NCBI GenBank assembly: GCA_009602735.1
Contig: WELA01009633.1
Coordinates: forward strand, 241,263-264,211
Reading direction: 5' to 3'
From: Mesotaenium endlicherianum
Lineage: Eukaryota; Streptophyta; Zygnematophyceae; Zygnematales; Mesotaeniaceae
Length of the DNA: 22,949 bases
Below are positions 8,437 through 17,470 of the stretch, piece by piece. Every line of letters begins with the position of its first letter. The first letter of the stretch is position 1. A model generated the notes under the pieces. The model saw only the letters and a list, made by a program, of their open reading frames with translations. It was not told where the DNA came from and ran no database searches. The translations under genes were made by a program, and so were the position numbers.

Positions 8437-9560
8437 CAATTTGCACTCTTTTTGAGTTAGAAAAATTTCAGGCGGGCAGGCGGACTAACAAGTTGATGCG
8501 AACATAGCCATTCTTGATGTCCACGGCCATATCATGGTGTAAAACTTAAATGAGTAGAAAGCGAGTAGAAATTGTCAAGTGTTGAAGCAGATAGGGTTTC
8601 AAAAGTCAAATCTAGTGGTGAACAAGTTGTTATTATTGGTTCAACGCATGGGGTCAATGAAAACAATTGTTGTTGTTGACCAAGGGCTTTAGGACAATAT
8701 TTGCTCAGGTACGCGTTCGTTTTTGTGAAGCTTACCTTTGAGACACAATGATCTTTGCAACATGTTACGGCCAACATGGCCCAAACTACATATGGTTTGC
8801 CCATTACATGCGTACGCTGTTAAAGCCGTTGCGGTTTTGGCCCGATTGTTTAAGCTAGAGAAACTTTGAATAATAATATCACGTTTTTAAGGCTGTTGTT
8901 TACTTGTAAGTGCACTATTCTAGACTTGCCTAAACGATAGCCAAGTTGCCATTGATCAATGACCACTGCCATCAACGACACTAATAACACTTTCTTTTGG
9001 AGTTTGGAACCCCATATCACAATTTAGAACCCCTGGTGGAGAAACAAATGCATATATGCTTTTTCCAAGTGTCGCAATCTTCAGTACAGCAACATTTTCT
9101 TCACCCATGCACAAGAGGGCCAACTCACAGCCGAGACTGCTCAAAGTCCGCTCGTCAAGCAGTGCTCAAATCTCCAAGTCCACGCAACGTCGAGAAATAT
9201 TTGGACAAGAACCCTTGCTATGCAAACAAGCGTGCAGGTACAAATTCAATCATCACCGTGAAGGGCCATCATTATAGGTAGGGCCGTTGTCATTAAAGAT
9301 AACGTTTCATCTATGTACACGGTTTGGGTACCCCTCCTAAGGACAAAAGACGATAGGTAAGATAAGCTAAAATCTCTTATTGGCTGTACATGAGTATAAT
9401 ACGGATGTAGGTATAAATAACCTCAGCTCAACCACCAACCCGAGACTAACAAGTTACAACAAGAGAACTTGACCATAATGAACCAGCTTACTTGAGCCAG
9501 CACTCGGAGCTAACTCCAAATCCCAAAGATACACTAGCACGTTCCTGATCTCAACTTTCA
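8437..9560. repeat. AT-rich spacer between convergent copies 1 and 2, duplicated at 19445-20515
   Basis: An AT-rich block, colinear and visibly conserved with unit 2: CAACGCATGGGGTCAA, GTTACGGCCAACATGGCC, CACCCATGCACAAGA, AGAACCCTTGC.ATGCAAACAAGC and GATAGGTAAGATAAGCTA all recur in order. It holds the 3' flanks of both genes. An open frame over 8997-9281 ends in ANKRAGTNSIITVKGHHYR, and the unit 2 version (19974-20249) ends ANKRAGTDSFITVKGQQYR. Unit 1 needs a frame change to match the earlier part, so this is at most the relic of a short coding exon. Confidence 0.65.
9412..9480 (+). promoter_or_regulatory. Possible core promoter and start of a decayed gene in the spacer
   Basis: TATAAATAA at 9412-9420 lies about 60 bases before an ATG (9478-9480) in the context GACCATAATGAACCAGCTT, whose frame stops after four codons. 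In unit 2 the same place has CATAAATA and an ATG with a longer frame (ATGAACCGGCTTGAGTC, about 20449) that runs into inverted WD40 sequence. This may be the 5' end of an older gene, or chance. Confidence 0.25.
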
Positions 9561-9642
9561 CGTATAGCTCCTGCCCAGTCGCCTCAAGTGCGTGCCCGCC
9601 TGCCCGACCAACATTCCGCTCACTCCAAACAAGTACATACCG

Positions 9643-10567
9643 TCAGCGCCAGCCTTTGATCGTCTTGCCGTGGCCGCCCGACCAGACGGAGCCATCTGAC
9701 GCGATGGCAAGCGCACACACCCGCTTACTGTCACCACGCATGGAAGCGACGCACGTCCCGTGGCGCCAGCCCTTGACCGCACCGTTATTGCTCGCGCTCC
9801 AAAGGAGACCCTTTGAATCGAAGGCGAGCGCAAACACGCCGTTGGAATCCTGGATTTCTTGTGTTTTCCAAGTCCTGGTGCACACGTCATGTTCCCACTC
9901 CCGCAGGGTGTGGTCCATGCCGCCCGACCACAGCGCGCCATCTGGTGCAAACACGAGCGTGCACACCGGGCCCGTGTGGCCCTCCAGCTTCGCCACGCAC
10001 TTCTTCTCCACCCACCGTCGGATTGTGAGGTCGTCGCTCCCCGAGAAGACCGAGTACGGGCAATAAGGGCTCTGCGATTTTTCGATCGCGAGAGCGCGCA
10101 CGGCCATCATCTGCGGGTCTGAGAGAACCTCCTGGCAGGTGTCGTCCACCCACTTCCTGATGGTCCGATCCTGCCCGCCAGACCACACCGAGCCATCTGG
10201 CCCCAGCTGGAGGGCAAGCACGGCACCTGTGTGCCCCTTCAGCGTCGCAAGACACCTCCTCTGCGACCAGCATTTGATTGTCTTGTCATCCCCGCCCGAC
10301 CAGAGCCTATTTCCATGCACCACCAGCGCCTTCACGCCACCTGCATGGCCCTTGCCCCACATGGCCATGCCGCCTGGCAGGCCCAAGAAGCCTCGGGGGG
10401 TTCCTATCACACACTCACTATGGCCTCTCTTCCAGGAGCGTATGGTACCGTCTGAGCTGGCGCTCCACAGGGTGAAGCCATAGGGCTCAAAGACAAGGGC
10501 CTTGATGTGGCCCCAATGGCCCTTGAGCGTCCGCATGCACTTCTTGGGGCCATCGGCTCCCCGCTCG
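9643..10567 (-). CDS. Copy 2 last exon: complete seven-blade WD40 domain
   Basis: The minus-strand exon starts after GGCGCGCAG (AG at 10569-10568) with one base that completes the codon left open by the coiled-coil exon (AG+C = Ser). It runs 308 codons to TGA at 9645-9643. Seven blades end in TIRSW, TIKCW, TIRKW, TIRRW, TLREW, AVKGW and TIKGW, at about residues 46, 101, 140, 186, 225, 268 and 307. The repeated core is APDGxLWSGGxDxTI, with GH dipeptides at blade starts. Seven blades make a closed beta-propeller, in E3 ligases of this type usually the substrate- or partner-binding module. It is the only one of the four copies without a stop or frameshift. The predicted protein would continue from RING and coiled coil upstream, giving a COP1- or TRAF7-like layout. 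True orthology to either is not shown. Confidence 0.85.
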
Positions 10568-10901
10568 CTGCGCGCCACATCATCGCAGGGTGCGCCACGT
10601 CAGGTCAGCAAGGACGGATGTACACGTTGTGCGTAGAACAAGAAATCAACCAGAGCAGCGACGCAAGACTCACCCGCAGTGCTCGCGCGTTGGTCCGCTG
10701 ACTAACTCTATCTTAGCTCACCACACGCCCGTTAACCCCACCTCCTCCCCTTCTCCAGGAACCCCCGGGTGGTGGAAGAGGGCGTGGGAAAGAGAACAAG
10801 GCAGCAGGTGAAGAAGTTCGCACGTACCTAGCACTGATGGAGACGCTGCTGCCACTGCTACTGGAGGAGCCCGAGAAAGCGGGGCGACTGTTGTTGAGTC
10901 C

Positions 10902-10925
10902 GGGGCCGGGGCCGGGGCCAGGGCC
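10902..10925. repeat. GGGGCC hexanucleotide repeat
   Basis: Three perfect GGGGCC units and a fourth AGGGCC unit lie in the pre-WD40 intron of copy 2. On the transcribed minus strand this is GGCCCC. Copy 4 has a related but differently expanded block at 21346-21474. Confidence 0.9.
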
Positions 10926-11132
10926 AAGTGCGCCGCCGCCAGACCCCTCAGAGGAGCCGCCTGCTCCTCTCGGGTTACCCTTCTTCGCGGCTCTGTTTTT
11001 CTCCGCCCCTCTGCTGCTCTTTGCGGCCCTGCTCGCGCGGGCGCATGCACACCCCGTTTCCACCCGCGCCCATGCACGCGGCCTTGCTGACTGGCAGTCA
11101 GTACAGTGATGGCAGACTTATGCAGGCTCCCA

Positions 11133-11240
11133 GTGCAGGCGCGCACACAAGCACACACGCAAGCGCACCCACGCACACACAGACACAGACACCCTTGCGC
11201 GCACGCGTGCACATGTAAGCACACACACATACACGCACAC
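11133..11240 (-). repeat. CA/TG-rich microsatellite in the copy 2 intron
   Basis: Alternating ACAC/GCAC sequence on the plus strand, so TG on the coding strand of copy 2. It is matched by 21665-21765 in copy 4. Confidence 0.85.
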
Positions 11241-11350
11241 AACGTAAGAGGGAGATGGAGAGTGGGCGTTGTGTGTGAGAGCGACTCCTCGAATTTAAGG
11301 CTGGGATGGTGATGAGTCACCCTATGAGGGAGCGATTCAGTGATCCGTAC

Positions 11351-12051
11351 CTCGTGGGAGCCCCAGCCGCGGCAGGAGGCGGCGCCTTGCCCCCAAATCT
11401 CGGCAAGTGCCCCATTTCTTGAACCACCTCCTCGAGCCACATCCTCTCCCTCTTAACAGCCTCCAGCGGGCGCTGGTTCTGTGCCCCCTCTCCCTCTGCA
11501 GCCACCAGCCTCCTCTGGCTCTCGCTCAACGAAACAGCAAGGCCCGGCGACGTGGCTTGCGCCTGCTCCGCTGGCGGCTCCGCCTCCCTTGCCAGCTGGC
11601 AGAGCGTCTGCAGCTCCCCGCCTTCTCTCCTGAGGCGCGCCTGCAGCTCCTCCGCTTCGCGCTCCAGCGCCACCTGTCGCTGCATCGTCTCCTCGTGCGC
11701 CTCCGCTGCCGCCACTTGAGCAGCCTGCAAGCGCACGAGCTCCCCCTTCAGGCCCTCCACCTCGCGTTGGGCGCTGAGCAACGCGTCGGAGGTCAACGAC
11801 AGCCGACGAGCGCTCTCCCGAAGCGCAGACTCAAGTGCGGCCACCTCCTTCTGGCGAGCCTGGGCCTCGTCAGTGCGCGCACACTCCAGCTCAGCTATGC
11901 GTGCCAGGTGCACGCCCTCAAGGACTTCAGCCTCCTCCCGGCTTTCCCCCAGCGCGGCTTGCAGCGCCGCCACCTCTCGGTGCGAGTTGTCGCGGGCGGC
12001 CTGCAGCGTCTGGACGGTTTCGCTGAGCTCTGCCACCCGGCGCACGCAGCA
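11351..12051 (-). CDS. Copy 2 coiled-coil exon
   Basis: The minus-strand exon starts after CTGCTGCTGCAG (AG at 12053-12052) in phase 0 and ends at ACGAG before GTACGG (11350) in phase 2 (701 nt, 233 codons plus 2 bases). The frame is open throughout. It is rich in Glu, Ala, Leu, Arg and Gln with heptad spacing, for example VAELSETVQTLQAARDNSHR, EVAALQAALGESREEAEVLE and QRQVALEREAEELQARLRRE. It ends in a conserved tail HLPRFGGKAPPPAAAGAPT that copy 4 shares (HLPSKGGNKTPAAAGAST). It probably mediates dimerisation between the RING and the propeller. The acceptor is shared by copies 1 and 3. Phase 0 at its start does not match the phase-2 end of the exon at 13111, so a short exon in between is likely missing from this model. 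Confidence 0.75.
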
Positions 12052-12477
12052 CTGCAGCAGCAGCAGCAGTCCCCCCTCCAAGAGATCAAACAGAAATGGC
12101 GTGGAACACGAGGGCCAGGATGTCGACGACAACGACGACGACGAAGACGCGGAAAAGGCGTCCCATCTCGTATATGCTGGCCAGCCAGGGCTGCCACCGC
12201 CGGAGCAGAGCCAGAGCTGCAGACGACGGCGGGGGTCAGCAAAAGATTCCGCCGACCATAAGAGAAGGAATTGTCAGGCTCCAATTGGTCCACCGGCCTG
12301 TCAACTGCGGGTCAATTGCCCATCCACGAGGCTGAAGCGGGACCTCTCCGCAGGGGTACCTGGCAGTGCCCGACGGCGCAGTTGGCTTCGTGTCTGCGCA
12401 CTTCCGAGAACTCCCCCCGCCACTGGCACCCCGCATTGTGGTTGACGCATACCACCACCCGGCTGCCCCCCACAGAG

Positions 12478-12501
12478 AAAGAGAGAGAGAGAGAGAGAGC
12501 A
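12478..12501. repeat. (GA)n microsatellite
   Basis: A GAGAGA run preceding ACATACACTCC. The minus-strand reading gives an LSLSLS artefact. Confidence 0.9.
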
Positions 12502-12889
12502 CATACACTCCCTCCTCACAAGCCCGGGGTGAGCCTCCTTCCCAAAGGCACACACAACCACACTAACGCACACCGCCCCCCACCCCCCCCCCTTTCCTCC
12601 CCCCTTTTTACCTACACACATATGCATGACACACACACACATATGCACACAAGCGCACGCGCACACAAACTGAGAAAGAGAGAGTGAGGCAGGGAGAGTT
12701 GAGCGTTGCGCCCTCCTGAGGGTGCCAGTTTGCGGATGGGTGCATGGAGAGCACGGAGGGAGACCCGTCAAGACTTTGCCGTGAAACAGCGCACACACAT
12801 GCAGCAAAGCACAAGAGAGGTAAAGCGGCAGAAAGCCATCTCACGCTGCGCATGCATCACGTGTTCCAGACACTCTCTTTCTCTCACAC

Positions 12890-12966
12890 ATTTTACACAC
12901 ACACATACACACGCACGCACGCACGCACGCATGTACATGCACTCACACATACACACACACACACGC
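12890..12966 (-). repeat. CA/TG microsatellite in a copy 2 intron
   Basis: (CA)n with ACGC interruptions (ACGCACGCACGCACGC near 12910). TG is on the coding strand of copy 2, the same strand sense as the 4.4-4.7 kb array of copy 1. Confidence 0.9.
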
Positions 12967-13110
12967 AGACAAGTATACGTGCTGTCGAAACCAACCGGCC
13001 AACTAGCCTTGCTCTCTGCAGAAGCGTGCACCAGCGGGGACGAACGTGAACGCAACCCTGAGGCTGGTTACAAGTCTGGGGAGTGTGGGGGGTTCCCCTT
13101 AGCGGCTGAC

Positions 13111-13289
13111 CTCGAGAGGTAGCGGAAGAAGAGGTTGTTGGACTCTCTCAGCGGGCGCAGGGGCTCCACGGGCGTGAAGTGCTGCACCAAGTGCACGTTC
13201 ACACTCGCCCCCCCCCCACACACCATCAGCAGCAGAGAGTCCTCCTTGGCTTTGACAGGCATGCGTGCCGCATCAGGTGCGCGTTTGCA
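13111..13289 (-). CDS. Copy 2 exon 3: end of RING and following linker
   Basis: Starting after GAGCGCGAG (AG at 13291-13290), the minus-strand frame begins TGC AAA CGC (CKRAPDAARMPVKAKEDS) and continues LLLMVCGGGASVNVHLVQHF, then TPVEPLRPLRESNNLFFRYL, ending at TCGAG|GTCAGC in phase 2. Joined in phase to exon 2 (...SCPL) it gives CPLCKR, the typical last CxxC of a RING. Copy 3 keeps the same linker as VGGASVNVYAMQHGTPAEPL then HPLRECSTLFF. The linker has no domain I recognise. An alternative is that the exon begins further upstream, since the frame is open back to 13379. Confidence 0.5.
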
Positions 13290-13570
13290 CTCGCGCTCGC
13301 ACCCCACTGCGGCTGCGGAGTTCTCCTCACTCCTCCGCGTCATTCGTCCTCTCTTGTCCGGCTCGCATGGGCTCCACAATCACGAGCTTCTGATGCAGAC
13401 TATGGCAGAAGATGCACAAATACGCGTCAAATACGTAATATGCTTGATGCCAAGTGTGGCAGAAGGTACATTATCGCACGCCAAGTACGAGATATGCCTT
13501 TGGGATGGTCACTAGAGAGGTTCATGGACAAAGCTGACCACAGCAGGTGGGGCAGCAGTGGGGCAGCAGG

Positions 13571-13610
13571 GCAGCAGAGGACAGCAGAGGGCAGCAGAGG
13601 GCAGCAGAGG
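13571..13610. repeat. Tandem repeat, 10-bp unit GCAGCAGAGG
   Basis: Four consecutive units (the second is ACAGCAGAGG), with looser GGGCAGCAG copies extending left to 13550. On the minus strand it is a CCTCTGCTGC pyrimidine-rich tract right after the putative intron 2 donor. The related intron of copy 1 (4180-4245) has a similar CTGCTGCC-rich tract. Confidence 0.9.
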
Positions 13611-13635
13611 AAGGATGGCGAGTAGTCTGACGCAC

Positions 13636-13710
13636 CAAGGGGCAGGAGACAAAGCCTTTATCGATAAGACCCCTGATGCAACTGGAGCACCAGAAGTGGC
13701 CACATGGCGC
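13636..13710 (-). CDS. Copy 2 exon 2: core of the RING finger
   Basis: The minus-strand exon starts after GAGTGTGCAG (AG at 13712-13711) in phase 0 and encodes APCGHFWCSSCIRGLIDKGF, then VSCPL. It ends before GTGCGTCAG (donor at 13635), 75 nt, phase 0. It contains C-x-H-x2-C-x2-C and the seventh ligand Cys. With exon 1 (CTYC) and exon 3 (CKR) it completes C-x2-C-x13-C-x-H-x2-C-x2-C-x11-C-x2-C, a C3HC4 RING that would recruit an E2 enzyme for ubiquitin transfer. If the GTGCGT donor is not used, the frame reads CPLVRQTTR and the eighth ligand would be Val. Confidence 0.65.
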
Positions 13711-13956
13711 CTGCACACTCCACAAGAGAGTTGGCTTTAAAGCTACCACAGTGGCACGGAAGACTACCACACAAACAGAGCCAATTGGAAGCGGGAAAGC
13801 AGGCTACAGCAGCACTTGCATTCACGTAAGTCACCGTAATTGGTCACACATGAAGAAATGTCATAAAAGAAGAATATGGCCACGGCTCCAAGCCAGACCT
13901 CGAATGAGCCTGCCTCTTGCACGCTAGAGCCAGTCACGGTGTGCTACTGCACTCAC

Positions 13957-14052
13957 TTGCAGGGCGTCGTCAGGATGGATGAGGTGCAGACAGTAGGTGC
14001 AGGAGCTCTCGTAAGGAGCCTCTCCGACGATGCGTTCGAAATCTATCGCCAT
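13957..14052 (-). CDS. Copy 2 exon 1: start codon and first CxxC of the RING
   Basis: ATG at 14052-14050 sits in a CCATGG context, with an in-frame TAG 12 bases upstream, so this start is well defined. The 32 codons read MAIDFERIVGEAPYESSCTY then CLHLIHPDDALQ and end at CAA|GTGAGT (donor at 13956) in phase 0. The pair C-T-Y-C supplies the first two zinc ligands. Exon 1 equivalents exist in copies 1 and 3 with the same donor position. Intron 1 (13711-13956) is 246 bp. Confidence 0.65.
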
Positions 14053-14927
14053 GGAATCCGACTAGCTGCAGAGAAACATCTGATAGCCCTATTCATGGCC
14101 CTAACTGCCCTGAATGACCTTAGGAAGAGTTCCTGTCTGAAAACCTGTAAGTTTGTCTCGGCAATATACGTGTCGTGATGTAGAGTGCGCAACAGGCCCG
14201 CAATGCGCATCCAACGAGGGGCTGAATGAGTGAAGTCAAGGCCCGCGTGAAGCAATTGTTTGACAAAAAGCACATGAGACTCGAGAGGTGCCATAACAAG
14301 CCGAACGATTGGCGTACTCCGCGACAAGCTGCAGCAGATACCGGTCGCCCGATTTGCCAGATGTAGTAAACGAAGGTCTTCTACGGCTGGAAAGTGTAAA
14401 GGGCCTATTAACGAAGGCCATACCCCAGGGAGGGTTGAAAAAGCTCCATGTGACGACTTATTGCACGAGCGGTGGCAGTTTATATTGAACCTAGATAATA
14501 CATGGGCAACATACCCATTTACAAACCATTCCTTACCGTCGTGAACAGTTTAATTTTAAGAGCCTCTAAACGTGAGCCTCTGAATGTAAAGTTGAATCTG
14601 TATTGAACCTGCGTTGAATCTAAATGCGGATGCATACAGGCACCTAGTGTGACCTAGTGCCCTGGCACGCCCCTGGTCTCCGGTGTCGGTGTTGTCTGGT
14701 ATGGTCTGGTGTGACCTATTGGGAACGCGACCAAATGCGACAACTCTATACCACGTGACAAAACCAGGCCAAACTGGGCCAAACCAAGCCAGGCGACTTT
14801 CTCTCAAATGGCACAGCAAATAAAATTTGGTCAACCATGCACAGGTAGTATATGAAGTTTAGTATGGTAGGAGTCAGTATCATCTGGCTACATGACCATT
14901 AGTCAGCGTAGAGTCATTCAAATGGGA
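14053..14927. promoter_or_regulatory. Divergent 5' region between copies 2 (-) and 3 (+)
   Basis: AT-rich DNA separates the start of copy 2 from the 5' flank of copy 3. From about 14560 it repeats the 5' flank of copy 1. A TATA-like sequence in minus orientation (ATATAAAC) lies at about 14477-14484, roughly 430 bp before the copy 2 ATG. Open frames on the minus strand (14043-14327, 14236-14421) overlap and have no recognised motif. A promoter here is inferred from gene layout, not demonstrated. Confidence 0.35.
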
Positions 14928-15109
14928 GCCGGTGGGAGGTTTTCTCCCACTCCAACCGGGGTCCTCGAGCCGGAACCCGGGCCCCCACCGGAACAAACAC
15001 TACTTCAAACCACAGAAGGGGGAGTCATGAACCCTAATCACAGCCTCGTATGACCCTAACCCGACGCCCCCCCGGGACGACCTGCGCGTAGATTTCCTCC
15101 CACCGAAGC
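14928..15109. mobile_element. Short TIR element (MITE-like), 182 bp, TSD TGGGA
   Basis: CGGTGGGAGG at 14930-14939 is the exact inverse of CCTCCCACCG at 15096-15105. The outer ends align as GC-CGGTGGGAGG and, inverted, GCTTCGGTGGGAGG. TGGGA flanks both sides (14923-14927 and 15110-15114). The matching site in unit 1 (about 3475-3505, AAATGGGCGACCAG...CAGCTATAGTACCAC) lacks the insert. The interior is GC-rich, contains a small hairpin (GTGGGAGGTTTTCTCCCAC) and no open frame of note. This is typical of a non-autonomous DNA transposon, family unknown. Confidence 0.55.
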
Positions 15110-15311
15110 TGGGAACCCCAGCTAGTACCACAAAGAACGGCGGCTTTATTATATACGTAAGAACAATCGGCATATACATAAGAACGCGTGCGAAAGCCGT
15201 ACATCACACGCATGTGTAAGTCCCTGTCTTCTTACGGGAGTCTTTGGATGCGCACTCTACATTGCGGGACTATAATGTGCTTACAAGATTATCTCTTGCG
15301 TGGGGTTGTCA

Positions 15312-15404
15312 ATAGACATTAGGAGCGTTGTCGGAGAGGCTCCTTCGGAGAGTTGCCGCACCACCTGCCTGGATGGATTTTTCCATTCTGACGATACCCT
15401 GCAA
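15312..15404 (+). pseudogene. Copy 3 exon 1 remnant
   Basis: It reads IDIRSVVGEAPSESCRTTCL then DGFFHSDDTLQ before GTAAGT. The first zinc-ligand pair is spaced C-x3-C instead of C-x2-C. An insertion before it (GTGGGGTTGTC) shifts the upstream frame into a stop, and the ATG of copy 2 is not present. Confidence 0.6.
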
Positions 15405-15676
15405 GTAAGTGCAGAAGGACGGTTGTCTGGCTCTAGCTTGCTGTCTCTAGCCTGCTGGCTCTAGCCTGAGCCAAGCTTGCTGTGTGCTCTCTGCGAGCTT
15501 CTTCGAGGATTTTCGTGGACCTATTGTCTTCGTCTTTCCGCTCGTACTAGTTTGGCATTTCTTGATTGTGATCGAAGCAACAATTCATGTAACTTGAATA
15601 TGCGTGTTTCGCCGTAACTTCTATGATGTGCAGATTGGGCGTTTTCATGCATTAGGAGCTTCCACGTGTCTGTCAG

Positions 15677-15850
15677 TGGCCACTTCTGGTGCTCCGAGTG
15701 CAACAAGGTGAGGGCCCTACTGATGATGGTGGGGGGTGCGAGTGTGAACGTGTACGCGATGCAGCATGGTACGCCCGCGGAGCCCCTGCACCCGCTGAGA
15801 GAGTGCAGCACTCTCTTCTTTTGCTACCTGTTGAAGTGTGCCGCCGAGAA
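15677..15850 (+). pseudogene. Copy 3 RING-linker fusion remnant
   Basis: After CTGTCAG it reads (W)GHFWCSECNKVRALLMMVGG, then ASVNVYAMQHGTPAEPL. It joins the GHFWC part of exon 2 directly to the CKR/LLLMV part of exon 3. The shared CGAGTGCAA at the junction suggests that the RING centre and intron 2 were deleted. The APC before GH is also gone. The linker frame itself is open and similar to copy 2 exon 3. Confidence 0.6.
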
Positions 15851-16289
15851 GACCGCCCCACCCTCAACCTCATGCTCACAAACTGTTGCACCCGCCAACC
15901 TTGTTTCCGCCTCCGCCAATCTTCTTCCCGCCTGGATTGGCCGGCTGGTGGGCTGATAAGTCGAGATTGCGCGTGTGCACATAAGGGCGGCACAATGTTC
16001 ACGCTTGTTGTGAAAAGGCCTCTGCCCTTTCTGCCTCTCTGGCTCACTGGCTCTCTTCGCTGCACGCGTGCGCGCACTGAGTGCTGCTTCATGCCAAGAT
16101 TGTGCGAGCCTTGCTGCTTGCTGTCTGCTCACGCTCGACTCTCTCTGTCCTTCCCTTTTTCCCTCTTTCCCTCTCTCTGTGCGCACGCGCGTGAGTGTAT
16201 GCGTCATTCATTTGTGTGTTCTTGTAGAGAAGAGGTGGAGAGGGGAAGAGAGAGGGAGGGGGGGCACTTGTATATGTGTGCATGTGCCT

Positions 16290-16735
16290 TTGGCAAGGAG
16301 GCCATCCCAGGCAAGAGGAAGGGGGTTGGGTGTGCTCCGTCAGTGGGGCAGCCGGGAGGTGGAGTGCGCCCACCGCGAGGAGGAGTGCCGATGGTGGGGC
16401 GAGCTCTCGAAAGTGCACACACATGAAACCGGCTGCAACGCCCCGCACAGCCAGTCCCGCGGACGGGCTGGAGACCTTGTAGTTGACCAGTAGTTGACTC
16501 GCAGTTGACCAATCAAAGCCCGACTCCCCCCTTCTCAAACTCGGCGGCGCGAGCTTCTGCGAGGGTGGGGGCTGCTGACCCCGGTCGTCGTCTGCAGCTC
16601 TGCTCCCATGCTGGCTCTGCTCTGGTCGTTGGCGGCCCTGGCTGGGGGGGCACGTGAGATACGCCACGTGGCGCCTCGTCCTTGTTCCTCCTCCTCCTCC
16701 TCTACCTCCTCGTAATTCGCATCCTGGGTCTCATA
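16290..16735 (+). repeat. Copy 3 intron segment shared with copies 1 and 2
   Basis: It is homologous to 4770-5230 (same strand) and about 12180-12540 (inverted). It contains GGCAGCCGGGAGGTGGAGTG, repeated GTAGTTGACC/GCAGTTGACC motifs (16478-16512) and ends just before the coiled-coil acceptor. Confidence 0.55.
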
Positions 16736-16767
16736 TCACACATCATCTGATGATGATGAAGCTGCAG

Positions 16768-17470
16768 TGCTACGTGCGGGGGAGCTCAGAGCTCGACGCG
16801 ACCATCCAAGCGCTGCTCGTTGCAGCCTGCAGGGACACCTGGCAACGCTACAGGCCTCGCTGGGAGACAGACGGAATTAGGTGGCGGCGCTGCGACGGCA
16901 GATGCTCGCAGGGATGAGGGCCGAGGCGTCGGCTGCCCACGCGGCGGACCTTGAGGCCGTTCACCTTGCACGTGTGGCTGAGCTGGAGCACGCGCACTGA
17001 CAAGGCTCGTCAGAAGGATGTGGTCGCGCTCGAGTATGCGCTCTCGGAGAAGTCCGCCCCGCAGCTCGCCGCCCACCGTGGAGTCAAGGGCCTGTGGGGG
17101 GGAGCGCGCTTGCCTAGAAGCTGACCGGGCGGCAGTGGCGGTGGCGGCGGAGGCGCACGGGGCGACAAGGGAGGAGCAACAGGTGGCGCTCCAGCGCGAG
17201 GCGGATGAGCTGCAGGCGCGCCTGGGCGAAGCAACCCAGGAGCTGCAGGCCCTCAGCAAGCAGGCAAGCAAGGAGGAGGAGCGGGCTCAGCTGGCGCACG
17301 CCACCTGGCTGGACCTTGCTGGCGAGTTGGCCAAGGGCCAGGAGAAGTGGGAGGCGGCAGAGGGAGAGGGGGTGCTGCACAATACCCAGGTAGCCCAGGC
17401 GGCTCAGCCGACGACCAAGAAGGACGCGCCAGCTGTCGCAAATGAGGCTACCGTGATGCACGTCTCGCCC
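16768..17470 (+). pseudogene. Copy 3 coiled-coil exon, frame broken
   Basis: It begins at GAAGCTGCAG|TGCTACGTGCGG. The first frame ends at TGA (16915-16917) because an indel near 16825 shifts it. A second frame has the EAVHLARVAELEHARTD motif of copy 2, and a third has VALQREADELQARLGEATQE then LQALSKQASKEEERAQLAHA. Compared with copy 2 at least two frameshifts are needed. The heptad-rich second half that copy 1 has lost is still visible here. Confidence 0.65.

Larger units (their letters stand above)
10568..11350 (-). other. Copy 2 intron before the WD40 exon
   Basis: It is bounded by donor GTACGG (11350) and acceptor GCGCGCAG. The phases are 2 before and 1 base after, which fits. It contains a CA/TG tract (11133-11240, TG on the coding strand), GGGGCC repeats (10902-10925) and (GCTACTG)-like sequence. 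It aligns along its length with 21113-22168 of copy 4, which is the same intron. Open frames in it are Gly/Pro/Ser-rich and not conserved as protein. Confidence 0.65.
12052..13110 (-). other. Copy 2 intron region between RING and coiled-coil exons
   Basis: About 1.06 kb. Part of it (12180-12540) is the inverted form of the intron segment seen at 4770-5230 and 16290-16735. It also carries a GA run (12478-12501) and CA/TG blocks (12617-12668, 12890-12966). Phase bookkeeping requires one small exon here (start in phase 2, end in phase 0) that I could not place with confidence. Confidence 0.5.
3075..14559. repeat. Segmental duplication, unit 1
   Basis: Unit 1 of a tandem pair. Landmarks recur in the same order about 11.5 kb downstream near its start (3190 and 14660) and 10.5-11 kb downstream near its end (9060 and 20030; 11080 and 21600). 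It contains copy 1 (+), an AT-rich spacer and copy 2 (-) of the RING-coiled coil-WD40 gene. The main differences from unit 2 are the inserted helical-gene exons at 5426-7225, an absent TIR element, and an intact WD40 exon in copy 2. The left border at about 3075 is where similarity becomes visible by eye and could be off by 100 bp. Confidence 0.75.

Noticed and set aside
14043-14421. Overlapping minus-strand frames upstream of copy 2, considered as a retroelement relic
   Set aside because: No reverse transcriptase, integrase or protease motif is visible, and the frames overlap each other. Left as spacer.
14960-15070. CCCTAA/CCCTAAC-like pieces suggesting an internal telomere repeat
   Set aside because: Only isolated single motifs occur inside the TIR element, with no tandem array.
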